From Amorphophallus konjac (taxonomy: Eukaryota > Streptophyta > Magnoliopsida > Alismatales > Araceae), in NCBI GenBank assembly GCA_022559845.1, contig CM040124.1:70703491-70767490 (forward strand): DNA of 64,000 nt, read 5' to 3'. Below the pieces are notes generated by a model that saw nothing but the letters and a program-made list of their open reading frames with translations, did not search any database and was not told the DNA's origin. Below are positions 46,271 to 59,009 of the stretch, one piece after another. Position 1 is the stretch's first letter, and every line of letters starts with the position of its first letter. A program made the position numbers and the translations under genes.

Positions 46271-46550
46271 GGGTTTTTTGCATGAAAACCATTGTTAAAA
46301 GTGAATTTGCAAAAAAACCATTCCTAAAAATGTATTAGCAGGTATATCACTGAGTTAATTTAAATAGTGCATAAATGCCATTTAAGCGTAGTTTTCTTGC
46401 AAGTTGTTGGTAAAAAGAAGTGATATGCATGCAAATAAATATGGCATTTTTGCACAATTAGATTACACAGTGATATACCTGCTAATACATTTTTAGGAAT
46501 GGTTTTTTTTGCAAATTCACTTTTAACAATGGTGTCCATGCAAAAAACCC
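46271..46550 (+). mobile_element. Mutator-like MITE, copy 2
   Basis: 280 bp, close relative of 44140-44417, flanked by a perfect 9-bp duplication TAACTTTAA (46262-46270 and 46551-46559). The other E3 LTR has the unoccupied site with a single TAACTTTAA at 51269-51277, which proves the boundaries. Confidence 0.95.
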
Positions 46551-48220
46551 TAACTTTAATTACAGTGCTACACCTCACACAGAAGGGGGGAACGTAGGGT
46601 TGGGAAATTACGGTTACAACTAACGATTACCTCTACACAGGGAGGAGCGGTCACCCGCCCAGGCGGGGAGGGGAATGAGTGCGCAGTATGCTTTCAGCCT
46701 ACGTTGTGTTCTACAGGATAGCAAGTCGATGCAGAGGATGTCGACGGCTCTTCCGATCGCTGTCGAAGGTCGGAACACTTGGGAAGTCCTCTGAGGACGT
46801 GTCTAAATCTCTGGAACACCTGGTGGGTCGTTGGGATGCTACTCTGAGCTGCGATCTGAGCGAATAAGACGAATGGCATAGTTTTGTCCTGTGCAGACCT
46901 CGTGAGACAGAGAGTGGTTTCATCAATCACCACGAGATCCACAGGTCGGTGCTGATGGCGGGGCTGGTGCCGAATCATCCGCAGCTGAGCCTTCTTTGTG
47001 CTGTAGAAAGAATAAGTCCGTTCGACGCCGTATGGACCTGGTTCTGTTCTATTGGAGACCGAGCAGACAGGATGATTCTGTAGGATCCAGCAGACAGACG
47101 CAGCGAACCCGGGGCACTACCAGCTCCTCCGATCGCAGAAGGGGGTAGGGCCAGAGTAGAAATGATCGTAGATGGGTCTACTATGCGTGGTAGAATGGTG
47201 GGCCCAGTTCGAGGTCGGAGGTTGCAGGGATGACCAGAAGAGCAGAGGGTGGTCCAACCTGAATAGGGGGCAAGCAGTCTACACGCTCTGGGGAAAATGA
47301 TCATTCCGGGGTGCTCTAGTGGCCAAATAGATCCCTTCTTTCTGGTGCTGAAAGAGAACTCGCTGGGGAACACCTCGGTCGAAGGGCGCATCTAGAAGCT
47401 CAATGTGGAGGTCGTGGGGACCTCTGTAACACGTCTCTGGTCGCCAGCCGGAGTCAGCTTGCGTAGTCGGGCTGGAATAGCTCTCCCAGTCATCTCCGAC
47501 AACGGATGAGAGTGCTTGAGCCCTCATTGTGAATCTGGTTCGGAGAGGAATCCACCGGTGCTAGTTTTGTCATCATAAGCTTCACAGGGGAGGTGGGGGC
47601 GGCACTATAATAGGACAGACAGTCTGCTGCTATTGTTGTCTAGATAGCAGTGGGAGATAGGGAGTGAAAAGGGGGAGATTAGAGGGAGGAAGTGGTGGGA
47701 GGGGGATTGGGGGCTTTCCCTGGTGAGAGGGGAGATGGGGGAAGGGGGGCTGCGACCAGGCTGATGGAGGGAGGAGAGGGCTAGGGCGGTGCTAGCAGGG
47801 GGAGAGGAGAGAGGTGCGACTAGGGGGGAATGGAGGAGTGGGGAGATGGCGGGCGCAAGGTGGCTAGGGGAGGGAGATTCTCCCCTTGTTTGAATTTGCT
47901 CCAATGGTGGGCAATCAATGGAGGCATTGGGAATGTAGAGGGATGTGTTGGGAGTGGGAAGGGTGTGTTGGGGAAGTGAAAGGGTGGTTGGGAAGGTGGG
48001 GGAGATGTGTTGGGAAGTGAAGGGGTGTCTAAGGGGCTGTGGGGTTAATGAGGGTAGTAAATGGGAGTGGGAGGGATTTGAGGGTGTCAGGGTGATGTGT
48101 TAGATGAGGTGACAGTTAGGGCTGAGGTGGAAGCTGAGGTGGAGGGGAGAGATGGAGGGAGCGGCCCTCTCTCTTGGGTAGAGAGAGAGTGGGGGTGCAG
48201 GTTGCTTGGAGGAGAGAGGG

Positions 48221-48262
<42 letters not shown>
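48221..48262. repeat. (GA)n microsatellite in E3 LTR
   Basis: About 20 GA units. The matching place in the 5' LTR (63204-63230) is shorter and interrupted. Confidence 0.95.
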
Positions 48263-48266
<4 letters not shown>

Positions 48267-48724
48267 GGTGGGAGAATCCACTCCCAGGGAGAATCCACTC
48301 CCACTAGGGAATTCACCCTAGACTATTGGAATCCACCAATAAACATGAATATAGGGAAATTCTTTAAAAAATTTTCATTCATTCAACAATTACTTCAAAT
48401 GGGGGGAGTTGGGTCCTATTTATAGGAGCTCAACTCCTTATATGACCAAAAGACCCCTGAACTTTAAACAAAATACCAAACATGTCTAGGAGGGGGCGCC
48501 CCTGCGCCAACTTGACTATTGGGCCCAATAGGTTCAATCTGCTACTATATTGACCCACTAACCTACTCAACTGACTCAATTAAAGGAAAATTACTTAGAT
48601 AAGACTCAAATAAAGTGGAAAAAACATTATACGACTTCAAAAATAAGTTGCTAGTCTAGGCTGAGCACTTTCGAGGTGATGTGATGGGCAGTGGGAACTG
48701 GAACTGCTGGTGATGTCTCCATCA

Positions 48725-49285
48725 TACCCCTGGGGTGCAAAAAACTTGACCCTATCGAGTAAGGGTCCACCCTACTGTGATAGCGCTGCAGCAGGACCTC
48801 CCGACTCGTCCATGTGTCCTCCGACGGGGCCGGCCCTTCCACCTAACAAGGTATCACTGGTATACCCTGATCCTGGTGGTGGCAGTCTGTTCATCCAATA
48901 TCACATCTTTTTGCTCATGCCCGGCTCTCCAGGTCAGAAGTGGACTCTCATAGGTGGGGTCACTCTCAAAAGTGGGTATGGGCTCAATATCCTCAGTAGG
49001 TACCACCGCGGGGCCCTTGTAAAGAACAAGGCCCACCATACTGAAACTAGGGTTGACCCCGTATTCTATTGGGAGGTCCAACTCATTGGCGTTTGTGCCA
49101 AAATGTCTCAAGACCTTAAGGGGTCCAGTTCCTCGAGCCCTAACTTTAGAGGCAGTTCCAGGGAGGAGCCTCTCTGTCCTGACCATCACGTAGTGACATT
49201 CTTGAAATTCTTGGTTCCTTCTGCGGGCATCAGCTTGCCTTTTATAAATCTTGTTGCTTTTGTTTATGTTCTTGCAAGCATGCAA
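48725..49285 (-). pseudogene. E3 pol C-terminal tail (integrase C-terminus)
   Basis: Minus-strand frame 49285-48854 reads YKRQADARRRNQEFQE, then HYVMVRTERLLPGT, GPLKVLRHFG and ANELDLPIEYGVNPSFSMVG. This is the region after the integrase core in Ty3/gypsy pol (YK-AD-RR-F-GD-V-V-R, GPFKVL, NAY-LDLP-GV-PTF). A frame change follows, then SEDTWTSREVLLQRY and SIGSSFLHP (48842 to about 48730), the usual pol end just before the 3' LTR. Everything upstream (gag to integrase core) is missing. The lineage within gypsy is not assigned. Confidence 0.8.
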
Positions 49286-49297
49286 CCTCTTGACATG

Positions 49298-50691
49298 TCA
49301 GACACAGGACCTTGTGAATGATGACACTCTATTGGATATCGGAGGTCCCGGCCACCCAAAAGTGGACCTAGCATGCTTAGATTCCCTATCAAGGTTGGTG
49401 AAGACTGGAGGGCTGGGGCATCCAAATGTAGCCCTATCATGCATTGGTTCCCTACCGAAGGTTGGAGGTCCGGGGCATCCAAATGTGGTCCTAACATGCA
49501 TAGGCCCCCTATCAATGTGGGTGAAGGTTGGAGGACCGGGGCACCCAAATGTAGAGCTAACATGCATAGGTTCCCTATCGAAGTTTGGAAGACCGAGGTT
49601 TCCAAATGCGGACCTATCATGTGTGTGCGTCCTATCAATTTTAACTGCCATAGGTGGACCTGGACACCCAAATGTGGACCTACCATGCAACTCTATCCAA
49701 ATGTTGAGCTTTACACTCTCAAGTGTGGGTGTATGCACGGAGGGGCTTTGTTCAACTCTGGTGCAACAGAGTTGGCAAGGGGTGAGGTATAGGACTTCTT
49801 TGGAGAATCGGAACAAGGATGGTGGGTTTGGGGGTTCACATGTGGATGGATCAAAAGAATCAAGTGTGGTTAGGCTCTTAGCGAAGTTGATTTTATCTAT
49901 CCCTTGACAAAACAAGACCCAATCTACAAGTTCTCTAATGCGGGTTGGGCCTAGGGATGGGTTGGTTTTAGTTTCACCTAGGGATGGGTGTTGCTCTTTA
50001 GGAGTGGGGAGGAACAAGAGGATTTCACTAGTGCAGTGACCCATGGTGCAGACAGAGACAATGGAACCGTAAGAGGTGTGGATGTGGCTAATGCACTTGG
50101 GTCGATTGGACCTCATGGCTGGCATACCAGTCAGCTCCAATTGCCATCCAAGTCCCTTAATAAGGTCGTCCATTGTGTCTATGAAGTAGAAGGATTGGAA
50201 GATAGTGTGAAAGGAGTTGATGGGAACCATTTGGAGGTTTTGTTTCATGGGAGGGTAGCCGAGGACCGAGATCTCATGGACCAGACTTTTCTTTGGCCAA
50301 CTAGCGAGGGGTCCTTCTAAGACTAGTTTACCCCCAAGTAGTGTGAATGGTGTAGGGGGAAGGTCAAGGTGCGAGGGGAAATGTAGGACTTCATCCTCTT
50401 CAATGACGTCAATCAGCCATTCGGTATCTTCCTGGGCTAAGTGTTCCTCAATCAGCATGGGATCAGGGATGTAGGTCATGGTCTCCATGGGTTCGGGCAT
50501 GGCCTCTTCCCCAATCGGAGGTGGAGTTGGGGTAGGTGGGGAAGTGGGAGCTAGCCATATGCACGGGCCATATTTTTGATCAAAGGTTGTGAGTGATTTG
50601 GCTTGGGCAATCAGCATCCCTATTACGAGCTTGTCCACTCATCAAGCTTGGGCATGAGTAGTTGAACGGAGGTGCGATCCATCTTCGACAT
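49298..50691 (-). CDS. Unrecognised retroelement ORF with TFGCPGPP repeats
   Basis: Minus strand. The open frame 50638-49298 is 446 codons counted from a GTG. An ATG at 50691 in another frame reads MSKMDRTSVQLLMPKLDEW and meets stops near 50640, so a frameshift near the true start is likely. From the GTG, residues 20-65 are Pro/Thr/Glu-rich. Residues 152-211 (FIDTMDDLIKG to ILLFLPT) and 259-288 (SFDPSTCEPP to VLYLTP) are conserved in the element A copy. Residues 319-440 hold six repeats of about 18-24 residues with the core STFGCPGPP followed by DREPMHDR-like spacers. No signal peptide, membrane segment or known domain was recognised. It follows the PBS directly, where gag is expected, and is followed by the pol tail. 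Confidence 0.6.
49330..49690 (-). repeat. Tandem repeat array encoding TFGCPGPP units
   Basis: Six direct repeats of about 55-75 bp at the 3' end of the E3 ORF. On the plus strand each contains GGGGCATCCAAATGTGG-like sequence and CATGCATAGG. The frame is kept through all six, and the core protein motif is better kept than the spacers. Confidence 0.8.
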
Positions 50692-50752
50692 GGGGGAGAC
50701 TATAATGCAAATGACCCTAGGACCTGACCTGTGGGAACAAGTCAAGGACTTT

Positions 50753-50763
50753 CTCTGATACCA
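50753..50763 (-). other. E3 primer binding site (tRNA-iMet)
   Basis: On the minus strand TGGTATCAGAG lies 3 bp after the LTR end CACATCA. The next bases (AAAG) depart from the perfect iMet complement. Confidence 0.85.
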
Positions 50764-50766
50764 ATT

Positions 50767-51375
50767 TGATGTGAAACGACCTAGGGATACAATGGGATAG
50801 ATCGGACGATCCTCAGACCTAGACTTGCAAGCACATACACAAGAGAGCTAACTCGATGTTGGGGCGGACTGATTATGCAGCGAACCCTTTCGTGCTGTGA
50901 CTAGGTGATGGTAGGGCGGGTCCGAGGACCAGAACCCTGCTGGTAAGGGGGCGATCACCCAGCCAAGTGTGTCCCTCCCTAAAATTGGGGTACCCACGAT
51001 AGTGGGCGGACTTTGTGCCTTGAGGGCACGGGGTTCTCTTTTCACTCTAACCGTAGTGGCCGCTCGTGATTGTACGTGGAGCCACAGGGCCGGGTGCTCT
51101 CGGACCTCACCAACAGAGAAAGATATGATACTAAAGGAACAAATAGTACCATGGAGGGTTCAGCGAATACCTGATCGGTGTGAAGACACCAATCCCTGGC
51201 CAGAGACGAGGGCGAGCGGGGAAGCGTCGGACTCCCCGCACGCTGCGCCGATGGAGCCTCCCCTGTTATAACTTTAATTATAGCACTACACCTCACCCAG
51301 GAGGGGGTAACGCGGGGTGGGGAAATTATGGTTACAACCAACGATTGCCTCCACGTAGGGAGGGGTGGTCAGCCG
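50767..51375 (-). repeat. E3 5' LTR, 3' part
   Basis: Matches 45764-46660 without the MITE. It is interrupted at 51375 by the copia-type element, whose left target duplication AGCCG is 51371-51375. Confidence 0.92.
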
Positions 51376-53976
51376 TGTTGGTCCCGGGTAGGCGAGCGGA
51401 CAAGAAGGGGGGTTGAATTGTCCCCCACTCAAAATGGTAAATTTAAAAACTAACTAAGCGGAAATAATAACTTTGATGAGATTGAAAGGATTAAACTAAC
51501 AAAGTGATTTAAGTTCTCTCAATCTCGCCGAGCTCACTCGATCATGCACAAGTTTAAGCAATTAAGCACGTTACACAATGTAATCTAGGCAATTGAGATT
51601 TGCTTGTGCAATTGGAATTCGCTCGTACTCGCCGATCACACGTGTATTGAATTAACAATTAATTACAATAAAGCAAACCACAATGCACACCATAAGACAC
51701 GGGGATTTTTAAGGTGGTTCGGGACCACGACGGGCTCCTACATCCACCCCTTACCAAATCTGTAAGGATCCACTCGCTGGATAAACCAGCACGGAGAAGA
51801 CTCCCCAACACGGAGCCAGGCTCCAACACACACACTAGGATAAATCCCCAACACGGAGGCGATGATCCAGCAACACGTAGGATGATGCCTGCACACACAC
51901 GGGGACACGCCCCAACACACACACACACAGAGTAAACCCTGCAACCACGGGATACAATCCCAAACACACACGGAGACGGAGTCTCAAACACGATCCGATG
52001 ACCGGATCACAAGCACACACACACTGCAACAAACGCAGCATGGTGGAAACACGATTGTATACAAACGGTCACACACACACAATATTTCAAGTTCAGAAAA
52101 TTAACACAAATATTCAACCGTGCCTTACCCTAAACATAGATTATGAAACACATCAACAACAACATAGAATGGGTGTAGATGAGATCCCCCTTTGGTTTCC
52201 AAAACCTAGTAGATGATGTTCTTTCAAGCAATGGTTGGAAGAAAGTCAGATGATGTCGACTTGAACGTCAATGCGTTCCTCTCTTCAATCCGCTTCACTT
52301 TCTCTTCATGCACGATCTCCAAATCCTCCTGGATGTAGATTAAATCCCCTTAGCTTGGGCTCTTCCTTCCTTCCTTCCCTTTCTTCACCTGTAACATAGA
52401 AACGATGAACACATTAGGGTTCTCCTTGTGAAATTCGTAGCTCTCATATGTATACATATAGGAGACATCAAAAGACCAGTATAACCCTTCTAAAACCTCC
52501 AAAAGGATCCCCAATAGGTCTCCCACCAACCCAAGGGCAAAGGGGTAAGAGTTAAGCACAAATGGACTTGGTTTAGATGGTTTTCGGATCCACGTTTTTG
52601 GGTTTCGCCTGTTTCGTTCGACCTACACGGGTTGGGCGGTCGACCTAAAAGTTACAGACTGAAAACTGCCCATCTCTGGGAATTTTGGTCGACCGAAACC
52701 CCATGGGCGGTCGACCGAAATCTGGGTTTTTCCTACATTTCAGATTTTAGCCCTATAACCCCTTTAGCAACCCATTCAAGTCTGAGGCTTCAAACTCCTT
52801 TCATCTTGAGGAATATATAGTGAGTGTTTTGACCTACAAAATCATAGAAAAAAGGATTTGAACTTTAGCTTAATAATACATATGATAAATGCATGAAATA
52901 CATGTATGAAATCCCATGAACTCGGTGCATATGAATACTTTGAAACACACGTGTTCTAAGCTAAGGATCAAGCGATGTGTCTATGCATGTGAACAAGGTA
53001 TGAATACCTTTCAACCAAATCTACTAAGGTTCATGTGAGCATTCAACAACCATGTATAAGGATTATGAGATCACACATCAAGCATATTCTTCCAAGATTC
53101 ATAAAACCCCTTCAATTTGTATTCTAGGTCAAAAAGACTACAATAAGAATATGCGTGAACACGTAAGTGAGTAAATGCTAGCTTATCAAGATCCATGTGA
53201 AAATATCAACTAGTACTCACCATGATGGCTTTTAATACTTCAAGAGAAATATGCATGGAATGCATTCAAGACTATACAAGATACCCATGAAACTTTTATT
53301 ACATAAAAGCCATTCTCCACAACCCCATGAGACAGAAAACGTGAGACAATATTACCATGTATCCATGTGATGTTTAAGTGTGATCCAACCATTTCTTTCA
53401 TGCAAGTAGCACAATGGAGCCATGTTAGTGTTGAATTGATAATCAATCATTGCAACCATTTATCACTAGATGCTCATTTCAACATGACCAAGAATCTATA
53501 TAATGAGAGAACATCAATAAAATTACATTCATCAAATTTCAAGTGAATAGATTGAGGATGTTGTAAGTCCAGAAACCTCATGTGAAAAATACATGATAAT
53601 ACTCAATCAAGATTTTGAAAAGCTCTTTGATGAAATGCATAAAACATGGAAAGAGTCAACGCAAAGCAATAAGAGAGTTAACTCCCTTTATGAAGAAGAA
53701 CTTCATTTATGGACTCCTTTGAGTTCTAAGTTGATTTTGATCATGCAAGCCAAGATAAACATAGCGTGAGTTCTTTAAATAACAATCATTCATATGACTT
53801 CCAAGTGAGAATCTTGAAATCATCTGTTAACTCATCAACTAATATGCATACATGTTGCTCAATGAAACACACACAGGCATGCTCAATGTTGCACATCGCC
53901 ATAAGCACAATCATTTTGTTATCATTAAAACCAAACACCAAACATCAACTAGGAGATGCAACAATCTCCCTCAATA
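51376..53976 (-). repeat. Gag-only element 3' LTR
   Basis: Close to 59024-61629 over its full length, with one end base changed (TATTG in place of TGTTG at the minus-strand start). It carries a CACA-rich, CACGGGGACRC-containing region (51780-52080) and GGTCGACC sites (about 52617-52720). Confidence 0.93.
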
Positions 53977-53993
53977 ATCTCCCCCTTTTTGAT
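53977..53993 (-). other. Gag-only element polypurine tract
   Basis: On the minus strand CAAAAAGGGGGAGAT precedes the 3' LTR. Confidence 0.85.
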
Positions 53994-56781
53994 GATGACA
54001 AAATAATGTATGCGAGAGTTCCTAAAGATAGCGGAGAAGCATTTAAATGAATGTTATGAGAATGGTGGATAAGACATTTAATCACATTCAATCACATTCT
54101 TCCTCAAAACTACTCTCTCTTCATTGAGCAGAAGGCATTGAGCACACAACCAACATGCATTGAGCACACAACCAACATCCTTCTCTCCCTTTTTGTCATC
54201 TACAAAAAGACAGGGGGTTATTGGACATGAGATGAACATGTTAGGCAAGGAGAGATGATACCAATTCGGGCACCAATTGTTGGTAATTGTTGGCCTCAAA
54301 GATATGAAACATTGTTGGAAGAGTTATACAACATGAAGTGTTCATAATGATAGCATTCAGAGTCTAAAGCTCATTTTTTATTTTCACAAGATGCAAGAGC
54401 AAAGCAACGGCAGGATGTTTGTCAAAAAGGAACAAAAGTGGAGACATCGAATGCCTTTATTTTTGGAGTTTCAGATTTTTGATTTTTTGATTTTTCTTTT
54501 TCTATTGAAATGCATAAAGCTAGATGCTTGCAAATGAGGACACTGTGAATGCATGCAATGCGACTGATCAGATACGGATATATATGTACAAGTAACACAG
54601 CTCCCCCTTTACTTATTTAAGAGGGGAATGGGTATAAGAAAAAGTGCATGTGAGTCAAACCAACTAGGATGCTCTTGTGTGACACCAAGGAGATTGTGCA
54701 ATCACACAGAAGAGTTATGCAATAGTCAATGCAGTCAATCAATTTTCTGAATATATATTAAATCAAATTTTCATATGTGTAGGTGAATAACATGAAAATA
54801 GACTATAGCCATATGGATATTCATATTTTCAGATCAACACAATGAGAGATTATACAATCTGCATTTCATTTTAAGAGAACAACGTATTGGAGGCTACGCT
54901 CTGCCACACCGAGTTTTCACCATAATTTTTCAACTCAACCAATATCACATGATAGTCATAATTTTTTAAGAGTGATCAGGTTCAAATAATTCCTTTTTAC
55001 GCGAGGAGACACATGGAGCTCATGCCAGAATCCTCGGTTACTCAGAATATTGAACCATTTCACCTCATTTTAAGCAGAGATACTATAGTAAAACACATTT
55101 CTGAAGTGAACCACGTCACGTCTCAGGTGACATGTGCCAAATTTACTTAGTGAGACTAAACATTACTCTGCCATTCTATTCAGATTCTTTCTACAAAAAA
55201 TAGGCAGGCAACTTTTTCCTCAACTGCCTCTTTAACATTCATGCAGCAAGTTTAATATCTCTATAGTGTTGAAAGGAAATTCCGACATCCTTATCTCTAA
55301 TACTCATTTTCACATTTTGTGCATGAAGTGTGCGAATTTGATTCAGCATGTATACCAAAAATTTCATGAACACATAACAGTGCAGCTCCCCCTATCTAGA
55401 TGCACTTATCAGGAGATTAGTCCCCCTGAATGTATGACATGTAGCACTCTAGTGAAGACTCAATTTGTAACATTATTTAGCAAGAAATATGAGATCTTAG
55501 AAATTCCAAGGAAGGGGGTGATTAGCATATAATAACATGCAAGTACACAACAGGAGTATATGCAATATGCAATACAATATTTTGGCACACGGTGAGCTTC
55601 ATCTTACAAATGCATTATGTAAATGATATGCAGATATGATATGCAAATATGAAATGTGATGCAGAATGTCAGATTTTTATTTAAAAATTCTAAATGAATT
55701 ACAAAATTTAACATGGGTGCAAGATGCAAGTTTTTACTTTTTCATGTGAATGATCTAAATGCTCCTTATGAATTTTGTAATGCATGCAACTTATAAAACC
55801 ATGAGAATGTAATGCAAGATGCAAAAATAAGATGCAAGAGTTTATTTTTCAGAATATCATGACATATTGCACAAAGAGACATACACATTCAAATGATGAC
55901 AACAACCTTTTTCCAAGACTTGGCCTTTTTGAACAAGGGTGCACAAATGATCAAAATTGAGCAGTGCAACCCAATTATTTTCAGAAACATTCAAAAATAG
56001 ATTTTCAATGACATTTCAAAAGCTTAAAGTATCACCCATAAGCCAAGCAGATTTTTCAAGTTTCGGTACGAGGTGGAGGTGAAGGTCCGAAAACCCAACT
56101 CACACATAGTAAGAGCTTCTAGGTGGACGTAATCCACCATTCCACTACACACCATTTGATATACCAGAAACTCAATTAAGTTCAGATGCTCATGCATTTC
56201 AGATTGAGAAGTATTCAATTTGCAGAGACATCATACTTACTCCTCAACATTTTCAATTTTATTCAACCAATGAGACATGTTCATCATAGCAGAATACAAG
56301 AATAACATATCAAGTTTTCAGAATCAATATCTGTCAAATGAACAATTCTACATTTCAGAATTTTTACCTTCTTGAAGCAAGAAAGAATTTCAGATTCAAT
56401 TTGAGAGCACATGGCGTTTCAGAATTTCAAGGCAAATTGATTTCCTTCTAAAGACATGTTTCCTCATTAGCCAAATAATTTAATTTTTAAATTTTGCTAC
56501 AAGGCAGAGAACTTTGATCCGAAGATCACCTCACGCATGGTGTTAGCTTCCTGATAGACTTAATCTGTCATTTCACATAACAACATTTGATATACCAAAT
56601 ATTCATTCAATTAGAGCATGATTGACTTGTACAAAGTAGCAGAAGGAAAACATCAAGAATACCAATTTTGACAAAGAGGAAGCAAGGTTGGGGTTTTACC
56701 ATTCGAGTGTGCCTTGTTCCATTTTGTTGGAACCCCTTTCATTCTTTATTTACCTCAAAATACACCTCCATCAAAACCAAC
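53994..56781 (-). other. Gag-only element 3' internal non-coding region
   Basis: AT-rich, with no recognised pol domain on either strand. A 22-bp unit (GCATTGAGCACACAACCAAC and two more bases) is directly repeated at 54134-54177. Two diverged copies of a block containing CATTTGATATACCA lie near 56070-56185 and 56510-56620, and other similar blocks near 54890-55130. Frames of 60-90 codons here look accidental. Confidence 0.6.
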
Positions 56782-58942
56782 TCAGTTGATAGATTTTGGC
56801 ACCCAAGCCTTTTTGGGTCCCTCAAGATTAGAACCATTTCTACCAAAATCCTTCTTCGACATTCTCATAGCCATCATATCATCATTCTTCATGATCCTGC
56901 AATCCTCAATAACATGTCCATGGTTTCCACAATAAAGGCATTAAGGAGAAATAGTTTTACCAAAAGACTTCATTTTTGGAGCAAAGGAATTTTCAAATCT
57001 ATTCCATCTTCCATTTTCATAAGGTCTAGATTTAGCAACATTAAACTTAACATTCATTTTAGAAGCATGGAAATTTTCTATTTTCAAAAATCAACACTCT
57101 TTCATAAGATGCCCGTATTTCTCACAATGAAAGCAACAAGGAGATGTGGGTCTATGGAATGACTCTCCATTGTTTACATGAGTGTTTGTGAACAAGTTTC
57201 TCTTATATGATGAAAACCTTTGAGTATTAGAAGCATGTTCATTTCTGAATTTTCTTTGAACATCAAACTTAGCATTCATGGCTCAAAAAATATCATTTTG
57301 TTTTACAAAGTAATTTTCCATCACATGGCCTAATTTATGACAATAGAGGCAAGAAACATTTCTCTTTCTTTTGAAAGTAGATTTATCTTTGCATACTTTT
57401 TCATCATCCATTTTCATGATAACACAATCATTCATTTCATGGCCATGCATGCCACAATAAAAACATTCAACATTCAATTTCATTTTTCGCCCATTTTGAA
57501 CCTTTTGAAACCCTTTTTGCATGGTGGGTTTTGTGTTGATATTTTTCTTTTTCTCAAAACCATTTTCAAAAATTTTTATTTGAGAAGTGGAAGGAGGTGC
57601 TTTGGAAGTACTGGGAATATCAGATGCATGAACAAAAGAGGTCATTTTATGTTCAAAAGACTTTTTGTTGAACGAGGTGTATCCAAGACCTTCCTTTTAA
57701 AATTTTACTTTAACACCCAACATCTTATCCAGATTTTCTTTCCCTTTGACAAATCTAGATAAATCATCTTTCAACCTTTTCACCTCTTCTTCCAGACTAG
57801 AAATATGCAATTCAACATTTGTGATTTCTTCTTCGCATGCAAATATTTTATCACCCTACAAAATAGTTCTTTGTTGTGAGTTTCTCATTTTTTGCATGAT
57901 TTTCTTGTTTTCATCATTTATAGCATGTAGTTTTTCAGTTAAGTTTTCAAGGGCTTTCTTAGTTTCAACAAACTTTGAGATCTTAACAAGCAATTGTTCA
58001 TTCTCAGATTTCAACAATGAGACTTCTTTTTCAAGTTTTTAAAAAATTTTCAATCTACCTTCAAGCAAAGAATTCTCGATTAGCATGGCACCATTTTTTT
58101 TTAAGATCTTCATTTTCAGTCCTGATGCTCTTGCTATCAATCTCAAAATCAAATAATTTCCCAAACATTTTCTCATCATCGGAAAGAGAAGCTAACTTAC
58201 TTTTAAGGCATTTTTCATTTTTCTCAAGCAAGGAGATTTTAAACAACAAAGTTTCATTTTACTCACGTAAATCATGACAATCATTTTCAGATGCAAAAGA
58301 GATATTGGAACTTCTGAACAATTCAAGGTCTTCATTCATACAAGACATTTCATCTGAAAGTAATTCGACTTTGGATTCAAGAGATTCATTTTGGTCTTGT
58401 AGAGTTTCAATTTTTGATTCCAAAGTTTTGTAATTTTCACATGAAGAATTAACATGCACATTCTCATCATTTTTCTTTTTCAATCTCTTGATTTCAGATT
58501 TGTATTTTTTGCATCTATCATACAAATCGGCATATGCTAATTGCCAGTTTTCAATTGAAAGTTCTTTGGAGTCAGAATTTACCAGACTCGAGCTTTCCTC
58601 ACCATGAGCCATCATGCATGTATCCTTTGCATCTTCTTCATACTTGCATGCCAACTCATCCCAAAGCTCCCTTACTGATCTACACATTGGAAATTGTGAA
58701 ATCACATCAAATTCTATGCTATCCTTCAAAATATTTAATGCAGTAACATTTATAGCATTTTTCTTGATGTGTTTTTCATTCCACTTGGTTTCATTTGCAG
58801 GGAGTTTATATGGTACATTACATATCACTTTCCACATGTCAGGTTCATAAGCTCCAAGATAAGCACACATGTTATTTCTCCAAGAAATGTAGTTGTGACC
58901 ATCAAAATGAGGAGGAAGAGAAGACAAGCAACATATAGACAT
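56782..58942 (-). pseudogene. gag: Copia-type gag with four CCHC zinc knuckles
   Basis: Minus strand, start at 58942 (MSICCLSSLPPHFDG). The N-terminal UBN2-like gag domain contains FDGHNYISWRNNMCAYL and SVRELWDELACKYE. A long Lys/Glu/Asn-rich coiled coil with a GLGYTSFNKKS tail follows. Four knuckles come next: CFYCGMHGHEMNDC (about 57466-57425), CLYCHKLGHVMENY (57350-57307, last Cys lost), CFHCEKYGHLMKEC (57133-57092) and CLYCGNHGHVIEDC (56941-56899). It ends GPKKAWVPKSIN at the stop 56784-56782. The frame is broken by a stop after DCHDLRE near 58259, by stops and a shift near 58040-58060, and by stops between knuckles. Gag would coat element RNA. Confidence 0.88.
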
Positions 58943-59009
58943 GATGTTCAATGAAACTCGGCGAGGGATCACTCTAACGGTCGTTAGACCCAAGAAAATA
59001 GAGTCGTAG

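Larger units (their letters stand above)
45764..48724 (-). repeat. E3 3' LTR with a MITE insertion
   Basis: 2961 bp including the 280-bp MITE and its duplication. TATAAATA lies at 48417-48424 (minus strand). A GA microsatellite lies at 48221-48262. The pyrimidine-rich block 47600-48070 (minus strand) matches 12540-12950 in element A. The CTCCCTGTGTAGAGG block is near 46630-46650. Open frames in this block are low-complexity. Confidence 0.9.

Noticed and set aside
48710..49321. 203-codon plus-strand frame
   Set aside because: Shadow of the minus-strand pol tail, whose integrase C-terminal motifs are recognisable.
49251..49907. 218-codon plus-strand frame and a 139-codon one
   Set aside because: Shadows of the repeat array of the minus-strand E3 ORF. 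Repeats keep several frames open, but only the minus frame matches element A.
56668..57762. Plus-strand frames of 141-164 codons
   Set aside because: Antisense to the copia-type gag with zinc knuckles.
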